A DNA stretch of 64,000 nt. It comes from DASYYE01 sp035946955. GTDB lineage: Bacteria > Actinomycetota > Actinomycetes > Streptosporangiales > Streptosporangiaceae. The notes under the pieces are model-generated. The model saw nothing but the letters and a program-made list of their open reading frames with translations, had not been told where the DNA came from and made no database searches. The position numbers were made by a program, and so were the translations under genes. Location of the stretch: NCBI GenBank assembly GCA_035946955.1, contig DASYYE010000018.1:1-64000 (forward strand), written 5' to 3'. Shown here in pieces: positions 1-10,251 of this stretch. The number at the start of each line of letters is the position of its first letter. Position 1 is the stretch's first letter.

Positions 1-1
1 G

Positions 2-3000
2 CACTGCAGCGCCTACCACGCCGTGGACGCCTCCCGCCGCGCCGTGGAGACCACGCGCAGGAACCTCACGTCCCTCTCACACGCGACCTGCGAATGCCGC
101 CCCGCCCACGACCTGCCCGAGGTGGCGGAAGGCACCTTCGACACAGTCGTCATCAACTCGGTGGCCCAGTACTTCCCCAGCATCGACTACCTGACTTCGG
201 TGCTCGAGTGGGCGACGAGAGCGGCCGGCAACGGCCGCGTGTTCCTCGGGGACCTGCGCGACCTGTCCCTGCTGCCGGTCTTCCACGCCGACGTGATCCA
301 CTTCCGCAGCCAGGGCAAGATCTCGCCGGACGAACTCGCCCGCCGGGCCGAGCAGGCCATGGCCTCAGACCGCGAGCTGGTGGTTTCCCCCGCGTACTTC
401 GCCAACCTGCCGGGCCTGCTCCCGCGGGTCACCCGCGTCGACGTCACCCTGCGCGAGGGCCGTTACGTCAACGAGATGACCCGCTACCGCTACGACGTCA
501 CCCTGCACGTCGGTGAGGGCGCGGACGTCGCGAGCCACGTCGTCGAGCGGAACTGGCGGGCGGACAACCTCGACGTGGCCGGCCTGCGCGAGCAACTGGC
601 TGCGGCCAGCGGTGCGGCCCTGCGCCTGAACGACATCCCCAACGGCCGGCTGAGCGAGGTGCACAGCAGGGTCGCGGCGGCCTTGGGCGACGCGTCCCAG
701 GCGCCTGTGTCCTGGGTCGACCCGCAGTACCTCAAGGCCGCTGCGAACGCGGCAGGCCTCGAGATAGCGCTGCTGCCCAGCCGCGGCGGCGGCAGGTGGA
801 GCTTCGACGCCCTGTTCTGGCACGCGGGTGAGACCCCGGACCTCAGCCTGGGTCCGGCGCGGGCCATGGACCGCGATGGGGCGGCCCGGTACGCGAACGT
901 GCCCGCCGCTGGCAAACCGGCCAAGGCCAAGCTCGGCCAGGTGCTGCGCCCCTGGCTGGCGGAACGCCTGCCCGCCTACATGGTGCCCGCGTTCTTCGTC
1001 GAGCTGGACGAATTCCCGCTGACACCCAACGGCAAGGTCGACGTCAGCGCCCTGCCGGACCCCGTCGAGGGGATCGAAGCCACTGCCAAGCCCGCCAATG
1101 AGCTGGAGCGGGACATCCTCGCCGTCTGGTCAGAAGTCCTCGGCCATGACCGCATCGGCATCAACGAGAACTTCTTCGAGATCGGCGGCGACTCGCTGCG
1201 CGTCGTCCGCGTCCAGGCGCAGCTGGAGAAGCTGCTGGGACGGCCCGTGTCCTCGGCCAAGCTCTTCGAGCACTTCACCATCAAGGCCCTGGCAGCACAC
1301 CTTGCCGGCGAGGAAAAGGCCAGCCGGGAACTCATCCCGGCACGCCGCCACGCCGTCTACGACGAGGACATCGCCATCATCGCCATGGCCTGCCGTCTCC
1401 CCGGCGGCGCGAACACCCCGGACGAGTACTGGGAGCTGCTCGAGCGCGGTGCCGACGGGATCATCGAAGTGCCCAAGGACCGCTGGGACGCCGACGCGCT
1501 GTACGACCCCGACCCCGAGGTCCGCGGCAAGTCGTACTGCCGCTACGGCGGTTTCGTCACCCCCGTCGACCTGTTCGACGCCGCGTTCTTCGGCATTTCG
1601 CCGCGGGAGGCACGGTCACTGGACCCGCTCGCGCGCATGGTGCTGGAGACCTGCTCGGAAGCGTTCGAACGCGCGGGCTACACCATGGACCGGCTCCGTG
1701 GCAGCCAGACCGGTGCGTTCATCGGCGTCGGCAAGAGCTCCGCCTACCACGAGTACGGCGTGACCGTGAGCGGTGGCCTGGCCGACCTGGACGGGTATGT
1801 GGGCCCGGGCTCCGCGGGCGGCACCATGTCCGGCCGCGTGTCCTACGTGCTCGGCCTCGAGGGCCCGACCCTGACCCTGGACACGGCATGTTCCTCGTCG
1901 CTGGTAACCACCCACCTGGCCTGTAATGCCCTGCGCGCGGGCGAGTGCGACCTGGCGGTGTCGGCCGGCGTGAGCCTGATGCTGTCGCCCGAGCTGCACG
2001 TGGAGTTCAGCCGGCTGCGTGGCATGTCGCCGGATGGCCGCTGCAGGTCCTTCTCGTCCGACACCGAGGGCACCGGCTGGAGCGAGGGCGCCGCGGCGGT
2101 GGTCCTCAAGCGGTGCTCCGACGCGCAGCGCGACGGCGACCCCATCCTCGCCGTGCTGCGCGGCACCGCCGTCAACCATGACGGCCACAGCGCCAGCCTG
2201 ACCACGCCCAGCGGCCCCGCACAGCAGCGGGTCATCCGCGCGGCCCTGGCCGCCTCAGGCCTGCAGCCGAAAGACATCGACTACCTGGAGGCCCACGGCA
2301 CCGGCACCAAGCTGGGTGACCCCATCGAAGGCACGGCCCTGGCGGAGGTCTTCGGCGGCAGCCACACTGACGAGGAGCCGTTGTGGGTCGGCTCGGCCAA
2401 GTCCAACCTGGGCCACACCCAGGCGGCCGCCGGCCTGGCCGGCGTGTTCAAGGTCGTACTGGCCATGCAGCACAACATGCTGCCCCGCACCCTGCACGTC
2501 ACGACGCCCACCCCAGCGGTGGACTGGAAGAACGCCCAGTTGGCTCTGGTCCAGCAGGAACGGCCCTGGCTGCCGAAGGACCGGCCGCGCCGGGCCGGCG
2601 TCAGCTCCTTCGGCATCGGCGGCACCAACGCGCACGTCATCGTCGAGGAAGCACCCAAGCGGGCCGGCACAGCCAAGGCGCCGGCACCGCTGCCGCCCAC
2701 GATGCCGTTCCTGGTGTCCGGCTTCACCGACGCCGCCCTGCGTGAGCAGGCCGAGAACCTGCACCGGCACATGGGCATGAACATTGCCGACCGCCTCGTT
2801 GACATCGCCTACTCCCTGGCCATCACCCGCAGCCAGTTCCGCAGGCGGCTGGTGCTGACGGCCAAGGACAAGGCCGAGTTGCTGGACAAACTCGGCTCCT
2901 TCGCCCGCACCGGTGAGTCGCCAGCGGATGCCGTGCGCACCAGCGACCACCCCGGGGAACCCAGGCTCGCCATGCTCTTCACCGGCCAGGGTGCTCAGCT

Positions 3001-6000
3001 GCCGGGCATGGGCAAGGACGTCTATGACGCGTACCCGGTCTTCCGCGAGGCACTGACGGAGACCGCCGCCCGGTTCACCGGACTCGGCAAGCCGTTGCTC
3101 GACGTGATGTGGGCCGACCCCGGCAGCGACGACGCCGCACTGCTCAACCGCACCGACTACACCCAGCCCGCCCTGTTCGCCCTGGAAGTGGCGCTGTGGC
3201 GGTTGTGGGAGAGCTGGGGCGTGCGCCCCGAGCTGTTGCTCGGCCACAGCATCGGCGAACTCGCGGCCGCCCATGTGGCCGGGGTATTCGACCTGCCCGA
3301 CGCCTGCCGGCTGGTGGCGGCGCGCGGCCGGCTCATGCAGGCCCTGCCCAGCCGTGGCGCCATGACGTCGCTGGAAGCCAGCGGCGCCGAGGCGGAGGCG
3401 GCTGTCGCCGCACTGGGCCTGGCCGGCAAGGTCGATATCGCCGGCCTCAACACACCGGCGCAGACCGTCGTGTCCGGCGATGCCGACGCTGTCGAACTCG
3501 TGGCAGCCCATTTCACCGCGCAGGGCCGCAAGGTCAAGGCGCTGACGGTCTCCCACGCCTTCCACTCCCACCACATGGACGCCATGCTGGCGGCGTTCAG
3601 GGACGTGGCCGAGACCGTTGCGTTCAACCCGCCGACAATGGCCATCGTCAGCAGCCTGACCGGTGACCTGGCCAAACCGGGCGAACTCGAGTCCGCCAGC
3701 TACTGGGTCCACCAGGTACGGCGGGCGGTCCGCTTCAGCGACGGCATAGGCGCCCTGCACCGCCACGGCGTGAACACCTTCCTGGAGCTTGGCCCGCAAC
3801 CGGTGCTGTCCGGCATGGGTGCGGCATGCCTGGCCGACGAGAAGGGGCTGTCCTGGGTGCCGTCGCTGTCCCGCGACAAGGACGGCGCCGCGGTCATGCA
3901 GCACAGCCTCGCCGAGTTGCACGTGCTGGAGGTGCCGGTCAACTGGCACGGCTTCTTCGAGCCGTTCGGCGGCCAGCGGGTGGCGCTGCCGACCTATGCC
4001 TTCCAGCGTGAGCGCTACTGGTTCGAGCCGCCGCCCACGCGGGCGATCGGCGCCGGCCTGGACGACACCAACCACGTCCTGCTCGGTGGTGGCGTGGACA
4101 TCGCCGGCACCGAGATGGCCGTGTTCACCACTGTGGTGGCGGCAGAAGAACCGGCCTGGGTGGCCGAGCACAAGGTCATGGAGGCCGTGCTCATGCCGGG
4201 CACCGCCTTCTTCGAAGCCATGCGCGCCGCGGGCAGTGCCAGCGGTGCAGGCGAGTGCGACGTGTCGGACATCGTCATCCTGTCGCCTTTGGTGCTCGCC
4301 TCCGGCCTGCCGGCCCGCCTGCAGGTCACGGTGGCCCCAGCCGCCGGCGGCGCACGTCAGGTCCAGGTCTACAGCTCGCCGGAAGGCGAAGCCGGTGCGT
4401 GGCAGCTGCACGCGGAAGGCATGGCCGTCCCCGCGCACACCGACGCCGGTGCCAGCGTTGCCCTGCCGCCCAGGGGGGCAGAGCCCATCGACGTGTCCGC
4501 CCTGTACAGCGACCTGGCCGACCTCGGTTACGGCTACGGCCCGACCTTCCAGGGCATCAAGCAGGCATGGCACGTCGGTGACGAGGTATGGGCCAGGGCG
4601 GCGTTGCCGGAGAGCGCGGAGGCCTCCGCCATCCGCTACGGCCTCCACCCGGCCCTGCTGGACTCGGCCATGCACTCCCTGCTGCTGACCCAGCGCCTGC
4701 AGAACAGGACCGGCGACGACCTGTTCGTTCCTTACGAGGCGGAGCGCTTGTCCCTGCGGGAGAAGGGACTGTCGGAGATCTGGGTCCGCGCTGCCGACTT
4801 CGAGCTGGGCGACGGTGAGTTCTGGGCCTCGCTCGACATCTACAACAGCGACGGGCACAACGTCGGCCGGCTGCACCGCCTCCACGCGCGGCGGGTCGAC
4901 CGGGCGGCGATGCGCCGTCTGGCCGCGGCCGGTGTGGACCGGTTCCAGTTCGAGGTCAGCTGGCGTCACGTCGACACCGACAACGTCGAAATGGGCGGCT
5001 CCTGGGGGCTGCTGTGCCCGGCCGGTGAGGTGCCATGGGCGCGGGAGCTGAAGACCAGCCTGGCGCGGGCCGGTATCCAGGTCCTCAAGGTCACCGACCT
5101 CGAAGACGCCGAGGACCTGGACGGCCTGCTCTGCCTGTGGGATTCCAGCGCGGACGTGGTGTCCCAGGCCCACGACTTCTCCGCGACGGCGCTCGCGCAA
5201 CTCCAGGCCGCGGCCGAGGCCGGGTTCCAGCCCCCGCTGGTGTGGGCCACTCGCCAGGCGGTGGGCACGGGCGCCGACGACATGGCCGCCGGGCTGGGTG
5301 CCGGACCGCTGTGGGGCCTGATGCGCACCGCCCGCAACGAACACCCCGAACTCACCCTGCGCATGATCGACCTCGGCGGGGAGGAGGTGGGCCGCCAGGC
5401 ACTCGCCCCGGCATTGATGCTGGCAGCCGAACCGGAATGCGCCCTGCGTCACGGTCAGGTGCTCGTGCCGCAGCTCAAGCGCGTGTCCGCAGGTGCCGAC
5501 CTGACCATTCCCGCCGAGGGCACATGGCAGCTGGAGATCGCCGCCAAGGGCCGCTTGGACGAGCCATTGTCGGTTCGGAGCACGCCGCCCAAGTCGGTGG
5601 CCGCAGGCGAGGTCCGCGCCCAGGTGAAGGCCGCTGGTGTCAACTTCCTTGACGTGCTCAACGCCCTGGGCATGGTGGAGATCCCGGCATTCGGCCTCGA
5701 GTTCGCCGGTGTCGTGACCGAGGTCGGTGCCAGCGTCAAGGGCATCGAGGTGGGCGACCCTGTCCTGGGGCTGGCTCGCGACTCTTTCGCTTCCGAGGTG
5801 GTCACGGACGCACGCCAAGTGGTCCGGATGCCGGAGAACCTCAGCTTCGAAGAGGCCGCCACCATCCCGATGACCTTCCTCACGGCCTGGTACGGCCTGC
5901 ACGAACTGGGTGCCATGCAGCCGGGGGAGCGGGTACTGGTCCACGCCGCGGCCGGCGGCGTCGGCATGGCTGCGGTGCAACTGGCCCAGCTCCACGGCGC

Positions 6001-8827
6001 CGATGTCTACGGCACCGCCAGCGAGCCCAAGTGGTCGGCACTTCGGGACATGGGCCTGGCCGACGACCACATCGCATCGTCGAGAGACCTCGGCTTCGTC
6101 GAGCGCTTCGGCAAAGACGCGCCCCGCGGGAGCTTCGATGTCGTGCTGAACTCACTGGCCACGGAGTTCATCGACGCCAGCCTGGGCATGCTGGGCAGCG
6201 GCGGCCGGTTCCTGGAAATGGGCAAGATCGACCTGCGGGACCAGTCCTGGGTGGACGACAACCACCCGGGCGTGGCCTACACGGTCTACAACCTGCCCGA
6301 GGCGGGGCCCGACCTCATCCAGAAGATGCTGGTGTCCATCGCCGCGTTGTTCACGCAGGGCAGACTCAGGCCCCTGCCGCTGCGTACCTTCGACATGACC
6401 AGCACGTCCGATGCCTTGCGTTTCATGGCCCAGGCCCGGCACGTGGGCAAGGTGGTGCTGGTCCCGTCCGAGCAGAAGCAGTTCATCCGGGCTGACGGCG
6501 CAGTGCTGATCACGGGCGGCCTCGGCGACCTCGGCCGCCGTATCGCCACGTGGCTGGCGGGCGTCCACGGCGTCACAGACCTGGTGCTGACCTCCCGCCG
6601 CGGCATGGACACCCCCGATGCCGAGGCATTCCTGGGTGAACTCCTGGAACTCGGCGCCAAGGCCACGGTGGTGGCCTGTGACTCGGCGGACCTCGAAAAC
6701 CTCACGTCGGTCATGGCCGCCTTCGGCGAGGACCGGCCGCTGCGAGGCGTGGTCCATGCGTCCGGTGTGCTGGACGACGGTGCCCTGACGGCCTTGACGC
6801 CGCAGCGCCTCGACACGGTCTTCCTGCCCAAGCTGGACGGTGCCTGGTATCTGCACCAGCTGACCCAGGACACCGAGCTGGACTTCTTCATGATGTTCTC
6901 CTCGATCGCCAGCGTCATGGGCGCACCGGGCCAGGGCAACTACGCGGCCGCCAATGCCTTCCTCGACTCCCTCGCCCACCTGCGCCGTGCCAAGGGCCTG
7001 CCGGCCACCTCGGTGGCCTGGGGCCCCTGGGCGGGCCAGGGCATGGCGGCCGGGCTCAGCGATGTGGACCGCGTCCGCTTCGCCCAGCTCGGCCTGGACA
7101 CGCTGGCGCCAGAAGAAGGCTTGGAGCTATTCGAACTGGCGGTGAAGTCAGGCCGGGCCCTGACGATGGATGCCGCGCTGGACCTGAACCGTGTGCAGAG
7201 CTACTTCGAGGACAGAGGCGGGATACCGCCGCTGCTCCGCTCGCTGCTGAGCGGTAATGCCAGCGGGCGCGCCCGGGGCGGCGGGGGAGCGGACCTGCGC
7301 AAGCTGCTGGGCGCGGCCCCGCCAGCGGAGCACGAGGCCGTCGTGCTCGCCGTGGTGCGGGAAGAGGTGGCGAAGACACTGGGATTCACCTCACCCGACG
7401 AGGTGGATGTCAACCTGCCGTTGCAGGACATCGGCATCGACTCACTGACCGCGGTGCTGATGCGCAACCAGCTGGCGGACCTGACCGGCCTGGCGCTGCC
7501 CGCCAAGATCGCTTTCGACCACCCGAACCTGACAGCGCTCGCCCAGTTCCTGCTGGCGAAGCTGCAGGAGGCAGGGCTCGACGTGGCCGGCGAACCAGCA
7601 GCCGGCGCAGTGGCCGCAGTGGCGGTCACCGAAGCTTCCGGCGTGGACATGGCGGCGGTCAGGAAGGGCTACCTCGACCCTGAGCTCCGTTTCGCCAATG
7701 CCGCCGGGGCATTGGCGAAGCCGCAGTCGGTCTTCGTCACCGGCGCCACCGGCTTCGTCGGCGCCTTCCTCCTGCACGAGCTGCTCAAGTCGGAGGTCAT
7801 CACCTACTGCCTGGTGCGCGCGGACGATGCGGTCGCGGCCCTATGGCGGCTGGTCTGCACGCTCGACAGCTACGGCCTGTGGCGGGACGAGTTCGCGCCA
7901 CTGCTCAACCCGGTGATAGGCGACCTGGCCAGCCCCTTGTTCGGGCTGGACGAGGAGACATTCAACGGGCTGGCGGAGGAGGTCGACGCCATCTGCCACT
8001 GCGGTGCGCTGGTCGACTGGATGCGGCCGCTGGAGGACTACATCGGGCCTAACGTGGTCGGGGCCCACGAGGTGCTGCGCCTGGCCTCGCGCGGCCGCGG
8101 CAAGGCGGTCCATTTCATCTCCACCTTCGCGACGCTCCCCAAGTACCTGGGTTACGAGATCACCGAGGACCAGCGCGACCACGGCTATCTCACCTCCAAG
8201 TGGATGGCGGAACAGATGGTGGCGGCGGCGCGCTGGCGCGGCGCCAAGGCGTCGGTGTACCGCCTGCCGTTCGTCAGCGCTTCGGCCAGCACCGGCCACT
8301 TCCGGCTCGACCGCGGTGACTTCCTCCACAACCTGATCGTCGGCGGCATCGCGATGGGGAGCTTCCCGTCGCTGGATGCCGACCTCGCGGGTGTCCTCCC
8401 GGTCGACTACCTGTGCCAGACCATCGCCAGCGTGATGACCAGCGACCTGGCGAGGATCGGCCGGGACTACGACTTCATCAACCCCGAAGCGCCCAGCTTC
8501 AGCAGCTTCTTTGAGCTCCTCGGCGCCGCCAGCGGCGGGGTGGAGATCGTCGCCTTCGATGAGTGGCAGCAGCGGGTCCGTGACTACGCCGACACGCACC
8601 CAACGAGTTCACTGGCCCGGATCGCGGTCGTGCTGGACGGCCTCACCCAAGCGGACCTGGAACTCATGCTCGGCGGCCTGCCCGTGGGCGGTGACGTGTT
8701 CGGGGGCGAGGAGTACCCGGCTCCGCCAGTGGACGAGCAGCTCGTCCAGAACTACGTGGACCGGATCAAATCGGAGTACCCCCCTGATGAGGTGGCTGAC
8801 CGGGCGGCGGAAGCTGTCCTGGCCTGA
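2..8827 (+). CDS. NRPS-PKS hybrid megasynthase, 5'-truncated, with C-terminal thioester reductase
   Basis: The frame is open from base 2, so the gene starts outside the window. Residues are counted from the Val codon at 23. Order: C-terminal part of an adenylation domain with embedded methyltransferase (NSVAQYFP, about 49-56); A10 PLTPNGKVD (about 332); PCP, GGDSL Ser391; KS with Cys623, His758 and His798; AT with GHSIG Ser1076 and a HAFH motif (1178-1181), which predicts malonyl-CoA; DH with His1383 and Asp1547; ER with NADPH motif near 1972; KR with nucleotide motif near 2161, LDD near 2250 (B-type) and Tyr2307; ACP Ser2474; thioester reductase with Rossmann motif TGATGFVG near 2573 and Tyr2722-xxx-Lys2726. 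Inferred role: add a methylated amino acid, extend once with malonate, fully reduce, and release by reduction as an aldehyde or alcohol. The DH motif reads HxxxExxxxP, not HxxxGxxxxP. Confidence 0.95.
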   Translation, partial: HCSAYHAVDASRRAVETTRRNLTSLSHATCECRPAHDLPEVAEGTFDTVVINSVAQYFPSIDYLTSVLEWATRAAGNGRVFLGDLRDLSLLPVFHADVIHFRSQGKISPDELARRAEQAMASDRELVVSPAYFANLPGLLPRVTRVDVTLREGRYVNEMTRYRYDVTLHVGEGADVASHVVERNWRADNLDVAGLREQLAAASGAALRLNDIPNGRLSEVHSRVAAALGDASQAPVSWVDPQYLKAAANAAGLEIALLPSRGGGRWSFDALFWHAGETPDLSLGPARAMDRDGAARYANVPAAGKPAKAKLGQVLRPWLAERLPAYMVPAFFVELDEFPLTPNGKVDVSALPDPVEGIEATAKPANELERDILAVWSEVLGHDRIGINENFFEIGGDSLRVVRVQAQLEKLLGRPVSSAKLFEHFTIKALAAHLAGEEKASRELIPARRHAVYDEDIAIIAMACRLPGGANTPDEYWELLERGADGIIEVPKDRWDADALYDPDPEVRGKSYCRYGGFVTPVDLFDAAFFGISPREARSLDPLARMVLETCSEAFERAGYTMDRLRGSQTGAFIGVGKSSAYHEYGVTVSGGLADLDGYVGPGSAGGTMSGRVSYVLGLEGPTLTLDTACSSSLVTTHLACNALRAGECDLAVSAGVSLMLSPELHVEFSRLRGMSPDGRCRSFSSDTEGTGWSEGAAAVVLKRCSDAQRDGDPILAVLRGTAVNHDGHSASLTTPSGPAQQRVIRAALAASGLQPKDIDYLEAHGTGTKLGDPIEGTALAEVFGGSHTDEEPLWVGSAKSNLGHTQAAAGLAGVFKVVLAMQHNMLPRTLHVTTPTPAVDWKNAQLALVQQERPWLPKDRPRRAGVSSFGIGGTNAHVIVEEAPKRAGTAKAPAPLPPTMPFLVSGFTDAALREQAENLHRHMGMNIADRLVDIAYSLAITRSQFRRRLVLTAKDKAELLDKLGSFARTGESPADAVRTSDHPGEPRLAMLFTGQGAQLPGMGKDVYDAYPVFREALTETAARFTGLGKPLLDVMWADPGSDDAALLNRTDYTQPALFALEVALWRLWESWGVRPELLLGHSIGELAAAHVAGVFDLPDACRLVAARGRLMQALPSRGAMTSLEASGAEAEAAVAALGLAGKVDIAGLNTPAQTVVSGDADAVELVAAHFTAQGRKVKALTVSHAFHSHHMDAMLAAFRDVAETVAFNPPTMAIVSSLTGDLAKPGELESASYWVHQVRRAVRFSDGIGALHRHGVNTFLELGPQPVLSGMGAACLADEKGLSWVPSLSRDKDGAAVMQHSLAELHVLEVPVNWHGFFEPFGGQRVALPTYAFQRERYWFEPPPTRAIGAGLDDTNHVLLGGGVDIAGTEMAVFTTVVAAEEPAWVAEHKVMEAVLMPGTAFFEAMRAAGSASGAGECDVSDIVILSPLVLASGLPARLQVTVAPAAGGARQVQVYSSPEGEAGAWQLHAEGMAVPAHTDAGASVALPPRGAEPIDVSALYSDLADLGYGYGPTFQGIKQAWHVGDEVWARAALPESAEASAIRYGLHPALLDSAMHSLLLTQRLQNRTGDDLFVPYEAERLSLREKGLSEIWVRAADFELGDGEFWASLDIYNSDGHNVGRLHRLHARRVDRAAMRRLAAAGVDRFQFEVSWRHVDTDNVEMGGSWGLLCPAGEVPWARELKTSLARAGIQVLKVTDLEDAEDLDGLLCLWDSSADVVSQAHDFSATALAQLQAAAEAGFQPPLVWATRQAVGTGADDMAAGLGAGPLWGLMRTARNEHPELTLRMIDLGGEEVGRQALAPALMLAAEPECALRHGQVLVPQLKRVSAGADLTIPAEGTWQLEIAAKGRLDEPLSVRSTPPKSVAAGEVRAQVKAAGVNFLDVLNALGMVEIPAFGLEFAGVVTEVGASVKGIEVGDPVLGLARDSFASEVVTDARQVVRMPENLSFEEAATIPMTFLTAWYGLHELGAMQPGERVLVHAAAGGVGMAAVQLAQLHGADVYGTASEPKWSALRDMGLADDHIASSRDLGFVERFGKDAPRGSFDVVLNSLATEFIDASLGMLGSGGRFLEMGKIDLRDQSWVDDNHPGVAYTVYNLPEAGPDLIQKMLVSIAALFTQGRLRPLPLRTFDMTSTSDALRFMAQARHVGKVVLVPSEQKQFIRADGAVLITGGLGDLGRRIATWLAGVHGVTDLVLTSRRGMDTPDAEAFLGELLELGAKATVVACDSADLENLTSVMAAFGEDRPLRGVVHASGVLDDGALTALTPQRLDTVFLPKLDGAWYLHQLTQDTELDFFMMFSSIASVMGAPGQGNYAAANAFLDSLAHLRRAKGLPATSVAWGPWAGQGMAAGLSDVDRVRFAQLGLDTLAPEEGLELFELAVKSGRALTMDAALDLNRVQSYFEDRGGIPPLLRSLLSGNASGRARGGGGADLRKLLGAAPPAEHEAVVLAVVREEVAKTLGFTSPDEVDVNLPLQDIGIDSLTAVLMRNQLADLTGLALPAKIAFDHPNLTALAQFLLAKLQEAGLDVAGEPAAGAVAAVAVTEASGVDMAAVRKGYLDPELRFANAAGALAKPQSVFVTGATGFVGAFLLHELLKSEVITYCLVRADDAVAALWRLVCTLDSYGLWRDEFAPLLNPVIGDLASPLFGLDEETFNGLAEEVDAICHCGALVDWMRPLEDYIGPNVVGAHEVLRLASRGRGKAVHFISTFATLPKYLGYEITEDQRDHGYLTSKWMAEQMVAAARWRGAKASVYRLPFVSASASTGHFRLDRGDFLHNLIVGGIAMGSFPSLDADLAGVLPVDYLCQTIASVMTSDLARIGRDYDFINPEAPSFSSFFELLGAASGGVEIVAFDEWQQRVRDYADTHPTSSLARIAVVLDGLTQADLELMLGGLPVGGDVFGGEEYPAPPVDEQLVQNYVDRIKSEYPPDEVADRAAEAVLA

Positions 8828-8899
8828 GCAGGCAGGCGTGACCCAGCGGCCCCGCGTGCCGGGGCGGCCCCATGGAGATTGACAGGAGAATGGACTGCG

Positions 8900-10219
8900 A
8901 TGAGCGAAGTATCAGGGGCGGGCTCAGCCACTGAGCCGGTGATGACGGGCACCTACCAGAAGTGCGGCACCTTCCTTCATAGCTCCGCTGGTGCCCACGC
9001 CCGGCAACTCATGCCGGTGCTGGAAAAGTACACGGTGGACGCGGCGGAGATGGCAGCCCGGCTCCCCCCGAACCGCGCACTCAACCCAAGCTGCTTCCGC
9101 CCCGAGACGAACCCCACCCACGTCGTCCAGATGAAGCTCGACGATGACCTCGTCGCTGACCTCACTCGGCAGTTGCGGTGCCAGGGCATCATCCAGGAGA
9201 GCTTCGCGGCCGCGTCGATCGGGAACTATTTCCCGTTGTCGACCATGTTCGAGAACTGCGTACTGTTCATCCCCTCGGCCAAGCGCTTCTATGACCTGAA
9301 CCAGGGCATCGTGGCTGAGCATTTCCCCGAGGTGGAGACCATGGTGGTCAACGCCTTCGTGGTCCCGCCCAACCGGCGCTCGTACGGCACCCACTCGGCC
9401 AGCGGTATCGCGTTGCAGATCCCGTCGCTGGTGAAGAAGCGGCTGGGTTTCCCCACCGAGTACCGCAGCTTCCACACGGCGCTCACCCCGACGCCCCTGG
9501 ACCAGCAGCCCTTCGTGATCTTCGAAGAGGCCGAGGTGGAGGCACCGAACGTCCAGTTCGTGTACGAGAAGATGCTGGAGTACGGCCTGGACAAGGAAGA
9601 GAAGGCCGCGGTCGACGCCGCGCTCTACCTGTTCCTGGAAGGCAAGCTGTCCGAGATCGACCTGCCCACCGTCCGGGACTTCCTCATGGCGATGTACTGG
9701 GCGAAGCGCTACGCGGACGAGCCGTCCGCCGGTTACTACTGCGACTCGCGGGTGGGCGACGCACTGGTGTTCGACAACTACCGCGCCCACGGGGACAGCA
9801 CCTTCCCGGTGTCCACGAAGCACCGGCTGACGATCGACTTCCGGTGCTTCAACAGGGTGCACTACCCGGCCGGCATGAGCAGCGGTCTCGACTTCATCGT
9901 CGACCCCGATGACCGCGCCTACCAGGTCAGCCGCAAGCGGGCGTCGATCGACTTCCTTCTCGCCACGCTCGGCTACGAGAGCATCGAAGAATTCCTGGGT
10001 ATGGTGTTCGGCGGCAGCCGCGCCGATGACATCAATCCTTTCGAGCTCATGACGGACCTCCAGTTCGGGGTCTACAACAAGAGTAAGTACCATCTCCTGG
10101 ACCAGGATCTCGACGCCCACTACGAGCGCGTCGAGAAGTTGTACGACGAGATCGAGAAGAACGGGGAATACGTGTTCCCGGACTCGGCGAAGAAGCGCCT
10201 CGAGGCGCTTGCTCACTAG
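8900..10219 (+). CDS. putative Fe(II)/2-oxoglutarate-dependent enzyme
   Basis: The start ATG follows GGAG by about 11 nt; an upstream TTG at 8879 is less likely. The protein is 439 aa. A block near the middle, GDALVFDNYRAHGD with His297 followed by Arg309, resembles the distal His and 2-oxoglutarate-binding Arg of the double-stranded beta-helix oxygenases (PhyH/TauD-like). The best proximal motif I can see is FHTA (His192-Thr-Ala194), 105 residues before His297. The usual Asp/Glu iron ligand would then be Ala, as in SyrB2-type halogenases. It lies 72 nt downstream of the megasynthase and probably shares its transcript, so tailoring of the carrier-bound or released product is likely. The family call is by motif only, and another fold is possible. 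Confidence 0.5.
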   Translation: MSEVSGAGSATEPVMTGTYQKCGTFLHSSAGAHARQLMPVLEKYTVDAAEMAARLPPNRALNPSCFRPETNPTHVVQMKLDDDLVADLTRQLRCQGIIQESFAAASIGNYFPLSTMFENCVLFIPSAKRFYDLNQGIVAEHFPEVETMVVNAFVVPPNRRSYGTHSASGIALQIPSLVKKRLGFPTEYRSFHTALTPTPLDQQPFVIFEEAEVEAPNVQFVYEKMLEYGLDKEEKAAVDAALYLFLEGKLSEIDLPTVRDFLMAMYWAKRYADEPSAGYYCDSRVGDALVFDNYRAHGDSTFPVSTKHRLTIDFRCFNRVHYPAGMSSGLDFIVDPDDRAYQVSRKRASIDFLLATLGYESIEEFLGMVFGGSRADDINPFELMTDLQFGVYNKSKYHLLDQDLDAHYERVEKLYDEIEKNGEYVFPDSAKKRLEALAH

Positions 10220-10251
10220 GCAGTGACTCGTAGAACAGGAGACGCGCGTTC

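Noticed and set aside
2255..6070. 1271-codon open frame antisense to the megasynthase
   Set aside because: A mirror effect of high GC; the plus strand has continuous PKS domains here, and the antisense product shows no domain.
8849..8865. Six-bp GC hairpin between the megasynthase and the next gene
   Set aside because: Too short to call a terminator; the next gene probably shares the transcript.
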